Assembly (NCBI GenBank): GCA_010672165.1 | Contig: JAAHHN010000043.1 | Coordinates: forward strand, 1-38,182 | Origin: Spirulina sp. SIO3F2 | GTDB taxonomy: Bacteria; Cyanobacteriota; Cyanobacteriia; Cyanobacteriales; Spirulinaceae | DNA length: 38,182 bases | Reading direction: 5' to 3' | Shown: positions 33,536 to 38,182 of the stretch, in pieces | Layout of the letters: every line of letters starts with the position of its first letter | How positions within the stretch are numbered: position 1 is the first letter of the stretch | Position numbers and translations under genes: made by a program | Notes under the pieces: model-generated | Seen by the model: only the letters and a program-made list of their open reading frames with translations | Database searches by the model: none | Told to the model about the DNA's origin: nothing

Positions 33536-33557
33536 CCCTAATATTTTTTGCTTAAGA
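33536..33557. repeat. 22-bp exact direct repeat, right copy
   Basis: Exact copy of 33178-33199. Immediately to its left, on the minus strand, reads TAGGGGCGTCGTAAG, which differs from the end of the MITE-like element at 18872 (TAGGGGCTGTCGTCAG) by one gap and one mismatch. This suggests an element end here. Confidence 0.85.
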
Positions 33558-33765
33558 AAAAAGCAGTATTAAGATGAGTCCATAATGTATCGAGGCTGTG
33601 AATTCTAAAGAGACGCTGATTGTCTCAACGTTCTACTCTCCATATTACAAATTGTATTTTGATTCGGCAACAGATGGCAGGCTGGCCTCATGTCATGGTT
33701 ATGCCGTGACATGCATCATGTGCGACTCTGCCGCCTCCGGATCACAGCAAATCTCGGAGTGATGA

Positions 33766-33808
33766 GAGGCAGAGCCTCCCCCACCCGCATTACCAGGCAG
33801 AGCCTGGT
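33766..33808. repeat. two tandem AGGCAGAGCCT hairpins
   Basis: GAGGC-AGA-GCCTC (33766-33778) and ACCAGGC-AGA-GCCTGGT (33792-33808) are two hairpins with the same AGA loop, separated by 13 bases. Very similar paired hairpins are common as intergenic repeats in filamentous cyanobacteria (from memory). They lie just downstream of the replication gene. Confidence 0.75.
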
Positions 33809-33844
33809 CACGAGCAATTTCAGGATTCAACTTAACCCTGAGTT

Positions 33845-36800
33845 TCACCACAAGCTAAGCTGCTCGTGGTTGGGTTGAACTGGGGGCTTTGATTTGGAGG
33901 ACTTCGTAATAGAAGTCTCCACCACCGCAGATCCAACTATTCCCTGTTCCTGCGCCAACCAATAGTCAAAAACCTGCGATCGCCCATCGGCCGGTATAGA
34001 AATCTGATACACCCGAATCCGCTTTTTCTTTTTGGTTCCCGGCTGCTTCACACTCTCACAGCGCAGATGATTGAGCTTGTAACCAATTTTGTCCAGCAGC
34101 CGCCGCACCACCACAATCGGCGTGGAATTTTTGGCTAAACCAATGCCGAGAATGGCCTTAATGCCCTCTCGGTTTTGGAGCGCGATCCCTTGCAGAGCGA
34201 TCAAATCTGGATCAGTGCAGCGCAACTCCCGTTCAGGGTCAGCGAGGAGCGCCGGAATCCCTAAGCGTTCCATCACACCCACCACTGCCCCAAGTTGAGA
34301 CTGGTTAAAGTCAGGGGCGAAGATTGCACCTTCCCCTTGCATAATCAGGGTTTGGGCGATCGCCTTATCCCGCTCTTGCAGATATAGGTGTCCAACCGTG
34401 AGGTAGTAGTGCAAGCGGAGTTTTGGATGCCAATCTTGGTCATCTTGTTGGACAAGTTCTGGGGTAACGGCCTGGCCATAACGATGATATAGCTCATACT
34501 TGCGAAATTGCCGCCGCTCATCGGGGGTTTTGACCAGTTGTTTTTTGAGCCGACGAAAGTCTGTCTCCGCCAGATCTGCTGCTGTCGCGATTGCCTCACA
34601 CTCTTCGAGGTAGTTGCGATCGCGGCATTGGGCGATCGCTTCACTCAGTGAAGGTTCTGAGGGGGTTGTATCAGACTCTGTAGCAGATGATTGCGGTTCA
34701 GGTGCTGGCAGCTCTTGGGCATCTTGTAATCGATGGCCTTCACCCGCCAATGCCCCTAACACCGTCTCCCGATAATTGGCCATTGCCGCGTTGCAGCGCA
34801 CCGCCAACCGGGCCCAACAGAGCAACGACTCTGCCTGAAATCCAGTTTCCAAATCATCCAGGGCAATTAAATCTGACTGTTGCAATAAACGAATATTCAG
34901 TTGCGTCAGCTTTTGACCCGAGTTCAGCAAGCCTGAAATGGAAGTGGAGCCATTACCCACGGTGTTGAAGCCAAAAGGGGCAACCCAAAGATGGCGAGGT
35001 ACAGCCTCTCGCACTCGGCTAAGGGCTTGGCGTACTGAGTTCTCGGCTTGGATACCTTGGGCGATCGCCCACACAGAGGTAAAGTGACCCCGCAGGTCAA
35101 TGCTCACGCCCGTTTCCAAACAGGGACTACTCAGCACAATGTCATAATCTTGCAAGCGCTCATCTAAATTCTGTAACCCTTGGGCTGCCGGGTGGTGGGC
35201 ATTTGCCAAGGTTTCTGAATCCAGACGCAGGATCTTATGTTTTTGGAACCGCTCCTGGAGATAGGATTCCAGATTCGAGGTGCCCCATTGACTCTGAAGC
35301 TTCTGGGCGGAAAGACAAACAAAAGGCTTACCCCCCGCTTGGATATGCTGCTCTAGGGCTTGAACGAGGCGATCAGGGGCGGGGTCATCATAATGATGAA
35401 TAGTCCAAGCCTCCTGGGATTCAGGTTGCCAGTGATTTTGGACGATATAGGGCGCGGTATCCACGCCTGCCAGCGCCCGGAGATAATCCAACGCCACATC
35501 ACTAAGATCCGCATCGGCGACATAAACCTGACCCTGGCTCCCCAACACATTTTGCATTAGGGTTTTAAGCGCCTTGAGAATGGCGACGCGATTGCCTCGG
35601 CAGGTGCTGGAGTTTAGTCCATGCCAGAGCACCTGCTCAATTTCGTCAATAATCACGACGCCATCACGCCAGTCGGCAGCTTGGAAATGGGCTTGGGAAT
35701 TGGGATGGAGCGAGTCAATGCAGAGACCATACCCCCGCACTGGCATCTTGGTATCCGGATTCAGCTCACTGATATAGCGCAACCCAAACCGCTGGCACAA
35801 TGATTCCACCAGCCGTACCCGATGACCAATCACCAACACCCACCGTTTAGAAGCGATCGCATTCTTCACAATCGCTTCTAAACAGTGGGTTTTCCCCGTA
35901 CCTTTGGGGGACTTAATGCCAATCAGCCGCGCCTCGGCAGGAATATCGAGGGCAGGCAGATAGCGTTGGTTAACGGTAAGAGCAGCAGGGTAGGTGAGCT
36001 GGCTATAGGTTTGGGTCTTCCAGGTTTCAAAGCCGGGGGCTTGCTTATAGGCTTGGTCAAACACATCATTACCTTGCCGCATGAGCAGATCATCCACGCC
36101 TTTACCCAACTCCGGATTCCAGGTCACCACATTCACCGCACAACCCTGACGCTGCAACAGGTAAGCCGTATGACGGATCGCGCCATTAACAGCCTGGATT
36201 GTGGTGGGCTTCTGGTCTTGGTCAAAGACAATGTAAACCGGCCGTTGACTTCGGGTGAGTAATTCGAGTTGGGGGATCAGGTGCGATCGCCCGGTTTTGT
36301 TACCTTCTTCATCCCGAGGGGTGCGATAGCCACCATGTACCCCCGGTAGTGCCACTGCCACATAGCCCGCAGTCAGCAGTGCCCCCGCCTTTTTGGCGCC
36401 TTCGGTAATACAAAGCGGAATATCGGGACGGGCGAGCAGCCATTGCCAAAAGCCTTGATCGGGCTGTTCTAAATCCAAATCCGCAGCACTGAAGGAGTGG
36501 TTGTAGCGGTGGGCGATCGCATCCCAAACATGCTGGGGAACACGGAGGGCAAAAACGCCTGTGGCTGTTTTGGGCGGATGCTCGTATTTGATGAACTTGT
36601 CTTTTTGGGGATCGTGGCGGGGTTGGCTGGGTTTAAAGCAGCCCCAACTGTCTTCTGTACCAGAGAGCAGATCAACACCCGAGCACCACCAACCTCCGGC
36701 TTCAAGATGGGCGTAGCGTTTGAGAATGCCTTGACGCAAGCGACCATCATTACGGCGGGGCAGTTGTTCGGCGTAGAGCAAGTAGTCGTAGGGGTCAGCG

Positions 36801-36880
36801 CCCTGTAAGCCTCGCACATTAAGGCGAGTCAGTTCTGCATCGACACCGCTGGCTGACCATTCCTGAAGATATTGCACCAC
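33845..36880 (-). CDS. plasmid-type replication protein, CyRepA1/DUF3854 family
   Basis: The 1011-residue protein combines a Toprim-like DUF3854 region (about 85-275: PLCITEGAKKAGALLTAG with Glu160, VYIVFDQD with Asp220 and Asp222, GKGVDDLL) with a P-loop helicase-like region: Walker A SPKGTGKT (324-331) and Walker B VVIIDEIEQVLWH (Asp412, Glu413). A later SSPCLETGVSIDL and RQALSRVRE segment looks like helicase motif V/VI. This is the architecture of CyRepA1-type replication proteins of cyanobacterial plasmids, primase-helicase-like initiators. It starts with GTG at 36880, with GGGAG (minus strand of 36888-36892) seven bases upstream. It appears intact. Its presence beside psbA suggests an integrated plasmid. 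Palindromes upstream are candidate binding sites. Confidence 0.85.
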   Translation of the reverse strand: MVQYLQEWSASGVDAELTRLNVRGLQGADPYDYLLYAEQLPRRNDGRLRQGILKRYAHLEAGGWWCSGVDLLSGTEDSWGCFKPSQPRHDPQKDKFIKYEHPPKTATGVFALRVPQHVWDAIAHRYNHSFSAADLDLEQPDQGFWQWLLARPDIPLCITEGAKKAGALLTAGYVAVALPGVHGGYRTPRDEEGNKTGRSHLIPQLELLTRSQRPVYIVFDQDQKPTTIQAVNGAIRHTAYLLQRQGCAVNVVTWNPELGKGVDDLLMRQGNDVFDQAYKQAPGFETWKTQTYSQLTYPAALTVNQRYLPALDIPAEARLIGIKSPKGTGKTHCLEAIVKNAIASKRWVLVIGHRVRLVESLCQRFGLRYISELNPDTKMPVRGYGLCIDSLHPNSQAHFQAADWRDGVVIIDEIEQVLWHGLNSSTCRGNRVAILKALKTLMQNVLGSQGQVYVADADLSDVALDYLRALAGVDTAPYIVQNHWQPESQEAWTIHHYDDPAPDRLVQALEQHIQAGGKPFVCLSAQKLQSQWGTSNLESYLQERFQKHKILRLDSETLANAHHPAAQGLQNLDERLQDYDIVLSSPCLETGVSIDLRGHFTSVWAIAQGIQAENSVRQALSRVREAVPRHLWVAPFGFNTVGNGSTSISGLLNSGQKLTQLNIRLLQQSDLIALDDLETGFQAESLLCWARLAVRCNAAMANYRETVLGALAGEGHRLQDAQELPAPEPQSSATESDTTPSEPSLSEAIAQCRDRNYLEECEAIATAADLAETDFRRLKKQLVKTPDERRQFRKYELYHRYGQAVTPELVQQDDQDWHPKLRLHYYLTVGHLYLQERDKAIAQTLIMQGEGAIFAPDFNQSQLGAVVGVMERLGIPALLADPERELRCTDPDLIALQGIALQNREGIKAILGIGLAKNSTPIVVVRRLLDKIGYKLNHLRCESVKQPGTKKKKRIRVYQISIPADGRSQVFDYWLAQEQGIVGSAVVETSITKSSKSKPPVQPNHEQLSLW

Positions 36881-36942
36881 CTTGCTACTCCCATCTAGCG
36901 TTTGGGGTTTTCATCATAACGCTATATGTGGTGTACTCAGGC

Positions 36943-37250
36943 AGTGTTTCTGTTAAGAAACACTATATATAGTGTGTTGTTTGTTTAAGGGGGGATTTCT
37001 AGGCAATAGAAACCAGCAATGCGATTGGCGACGCATTGCTAAAGCTTCAGGTCAAAATTAGAACTGAGTCAGTGAAATCACCGCCCAGCGAGCTGGCTCA
37101 CGGTCGGCGATCGGGCAGTTTTACCCGTATAGGCTGCTCACGGTGATGTGCTAGAGGCAAATGCCGAATCTAGTGAAGAATTCGGATTTAGCATGGCACA
37201 CCATATCTAGTGTGGGCAGTAGGGTTTTTATCCTAGCACAAGACACTAGA
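36943..37250. other. palindrome-rich candidate origin/operator region upstream of the replication gene
   Basis: Within about 310 bp: AGTGTTTC/GAAACACT hairpin (36943-36964); perfect 16-bp palindrome ACACTATATATAGTGT (36960-36975); TTTCTA/TAGAAA hairpin (36996-37012); AGCAATGCG/CGCATTGCT hairpin (37015-37040); CCGAAT/ATTCGG (about 37164-37185); a second near-copy of the 16-mer, ACACCATATCTAGTGT (37198-37213), differing at two bases. ATCTAGTG occurs at 37168-37175 and 37205-37212, and inverted CACTAGA at 37244-37250. CTCACGGT is repeated twice (about 37097 and 37138). Function as origin or autorepressor site is inferred from the adjacent gene. Confidence 0.6.
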
Positions 37251-37330
37251 GAGGCGATCGCATGATTGCAGCGATTTATTACGGTGTGCGGATCTGCTGT
37301 AGCGATGGGTTTTAACGGACTGTAAATTCC

Positions 37331-37376
37331 GTGAGTGTTTCAAGTCCTGGTTGACTCATTACCAGGTTCCACTCAC
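37331..37376. ncRNA. two-tier stem-loop, possible structured RNA
   Basis: GTGAGTG (37331-37337) pairs with CACTCAC (37370-37376) outside, and CCTGG (37346-37350) with CCAGG (37362-37366) inside, leaving an 11-base loop. The stem is preceded by ACGGA...TCCGT around CTGTAAA, which looks like a tRNA-Tyr anticodon arm, but no D or T arm is present. It could be a small RNA or a DNA-level signal. Confidence 0.35.
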
Positions 37377-37442
37377 TCAGGCGTTGCTGAAAGGCAGTAG
37401 GGAGTTTATCAGTGCATAGAGACTAATGCAAGAAATAAATTA

Positions 37443-37474
37443 ACTAAACCGTTTAGTAAGTGAAATGTTTACTA
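37443..37474. promoter_or_regulatory. overlapping palindromes, candidate operator
   Basis: ACTAAAC-C-GTTTAGT (37443-37457) is a perfect 15-base palindrome. It overlaps TAGTAA (37454-37459), which pairs with TTACTA (37469-37474). Such arrangements are typical of dimeric repressor sites. No regulator gene is adjacent. Confidence 0.45.
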
Positions 37475-37510
37475 TTTGGATAGACAGAGCGATCGGGTCG
37501 CCCTAAAAGT

Positions 37511-37542
37511 ACAAAGCCACCGGAAAAATCCAATGGCTTTGT
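37511..37542. terminator. 9-bp perfect hairpin, terminator-like without T-run
   Basis: ACAAAGCCA (37511-37519) pairs exactly with TGGCTTTGT (37534-37542). Inner GG and CC can extend the structure. It has no flanking T-run, so termination is uncertain; it could separate upstream transcripts from psbA. Confidence 0.4.
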
Positions 37543-37817
37543 GCAGCGAATAATATCGTCTCGGGTCTTTATATTAGGCTGACCCAATTCATTAACTTAG
37601 CTGTGATGATAGAGCCAGAGTAAAGTTTCGTGAATGATTTTAATATTTATTTTGGATTTTCTCAGGAAATGGAGCACGAACCCAGCAAAGCCTAGTCGCT
37701 AAAGAAGCAGCCGTCAAACCTATTGGCAGTGATGAGAGCGCAAGACTGATAAGCCTCACTAATTGGCAACTATTGTAAAACTAATTACTCAAGCCTGTTA
37801 CAAAACTTTACTTTGGC

Positions 37818-37823
37818 TATACT
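37818..37823 (+). promoter_or_regulatory. psbA promoter -10 box
   Basis: TATACT at 37818-37823 is a good -10 hexamer 61 bases before the psbA start. TTACAA at 37798-37803 could be a -35 box, but its 14-base spacing is short. The leader between them and the gene has an ATATATAT tract at 37860-37867, reminiscent of AU-boxes in cyanobacterial psbA leaders. Confidence 0.55.
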
Positions 37824-37884
37824 AGAGTCACCGGGAGTTGCCAGTACGGCTTTCCCGCCCATATATATCCGCAATCATTTAAAG

Positions 37885-38182
37885 ATGACCACAACGATCC
37901 AAACCCAGCAAAGCGCTTCCACCTGGGAACGCTTTTGCCAGTGGGTCACCAGCACCAACAACCGCATCTACGTCGGTTGGTTCGGTGTACTGATGATTCC
38001 CACCCTCTTGACCGCAACCACCTGCTACCTCATCGCCTTCATCGCAGCTCCCCCCGTGGACATCGATGGGATTCGTGAGCCCGTAGCCGGTTCCTTGATC
38101 TATGGCAACAACATCGTCTCTGGCGCAGTTGTACCCTCCTCCAACGCCATCGGCTTGCACTTCTACCCCATCTGGGAAGCAG
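37885..38182 (+). CDS. psbA: photosystem II D1 protein, 5' part (runs off the window)
   Basis: D1 binds the reaction-centre pigments, the manganese cluster and QB in the thylakoid membrane. The first 99 codons are present, starting [32 protein letters not shown], the first membrane helix (about 33-53, [20 protein letters not shown]), [16 protein letters not shown] and [19 protein letters not shown] are almost invariant in D1. The diagnostic residue 130 (Gln or Glu) and the C-terminal processing site lie outside the window, so the isoform cannot be told. The start ATG at 37885 is preceded by a weak AAAG. It is monocistronic from its own promoter. Confidence 0.98.
   Translation, partial: MTTTIQTQQSASTWERFCQWVTSTNNRIYVGWFGVLMIPTLLTATTCYLIAFIAAPPVDIDGIREPVAGSLIYGNNIVSGAVVPSSNAIGLHFYPIWEA

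Larger units (their letters stand above)
37251..37884. other. 634-bp non-coding region upstream of psbA
   Basis: No gene is seen. It begins with a HIP1 octamer (about 37254-37261) and contains the nested hairpin at 37331-37376, overlapping palindromes at 37443-37474, a hairpin at 37511-37542, and the psbA promoter near 37818. The amount of structure is high for a plain upstream region. Confidence 0.6.

Noticed and set aside
37290-37380. tRNA-Tyr-like anticodon arm (ACGGACTGTAAATTCCGT) as a tRNA gene or att site
   Set aside because: The loop is one base too long for a normal arm, and no D arm, T arm or acceptor stem can be fitted around it.

Overview
The window is cyanobacterial chromosomal DNA. 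The evidence is the 5' end of psbA (photosystem II D1) at the right edge, frequent HIP1-type GCGATCGC octamers, a PEP-CTERM integral membrane protein, an SLH-domain surface protein, a DUF4058 protein and a CyRepA1/DUF3854-type replication protein, a family described from cyanobacterial plasmids. I cannot name the genus. Coding density is moderate and genes sit on both strands in short operons. Several intergenic spaces hold small palindromic repeats.

Left part (1-8250): the cut 5' end of an IS630-type transposase, a small lipoprotein, a zinc-finger-less DnaJ co-chaperone, an SLH plus family-10-like glycosidase protein with no visible signal peptide, a pirin, a DUF433/DUF5615 toxin-antitoxin-like pair, an unrecognised conserved-looking protein and an exported TPR protein. 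Middle left (8250-13300): a minus-strand block with a two-domain solute-sensor PP2C/SpoIIE phosphatase, a PotA-like ABC ATPase and a Tat-type PotD-like binding protein, without permease genes. Next (13500-16125) is an NAD-biosynthesis operon, pncB-nadD-nrtR, with a palindrome over its -10 box. gatB and gatA follow on the minus strand (16586-20476), separated by a DUF726-like gene and a 126-bp MITE-like element.

Right middle (20477-32965): a long non-coding stretch, a PstS-like lipoprotein followed by a sensor histidine kinase and a TIGR02921-type PEP-CTERM membrane protein on the same strand, then a cysteine-dioxygenase-like cupin, a holin-like membrane protein, a membrane-anchored unknown, a lone ABC ATPase, a small membrane protein coupled to panE, DUF4058 and a DUF4365-like protein.

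Right end (33000-38182): the most unusual region. An AT-rich stretch carries a 22-bp direct repeat, a strong bidirectional-looking terminator and a small orphan ORF. Then comes a 1011-residue plasmid-type replication protein (Toprim-like domain plus P-loop helicase-like domain). Upstream of it lie about 350 bp crowded with palindromes, including two near-identical 16-bp palindromes and repeated TCTAGTG half-sites, a candidate replication origin or autoregulatory region. About 600 bp of structured non-coding DNA follows, leading into psbA. This suggests a plasmid replicon, or its remnant, integrated beside a core photosynthesis gene. All functions are read from sequence motifs and family memory; no search was run.
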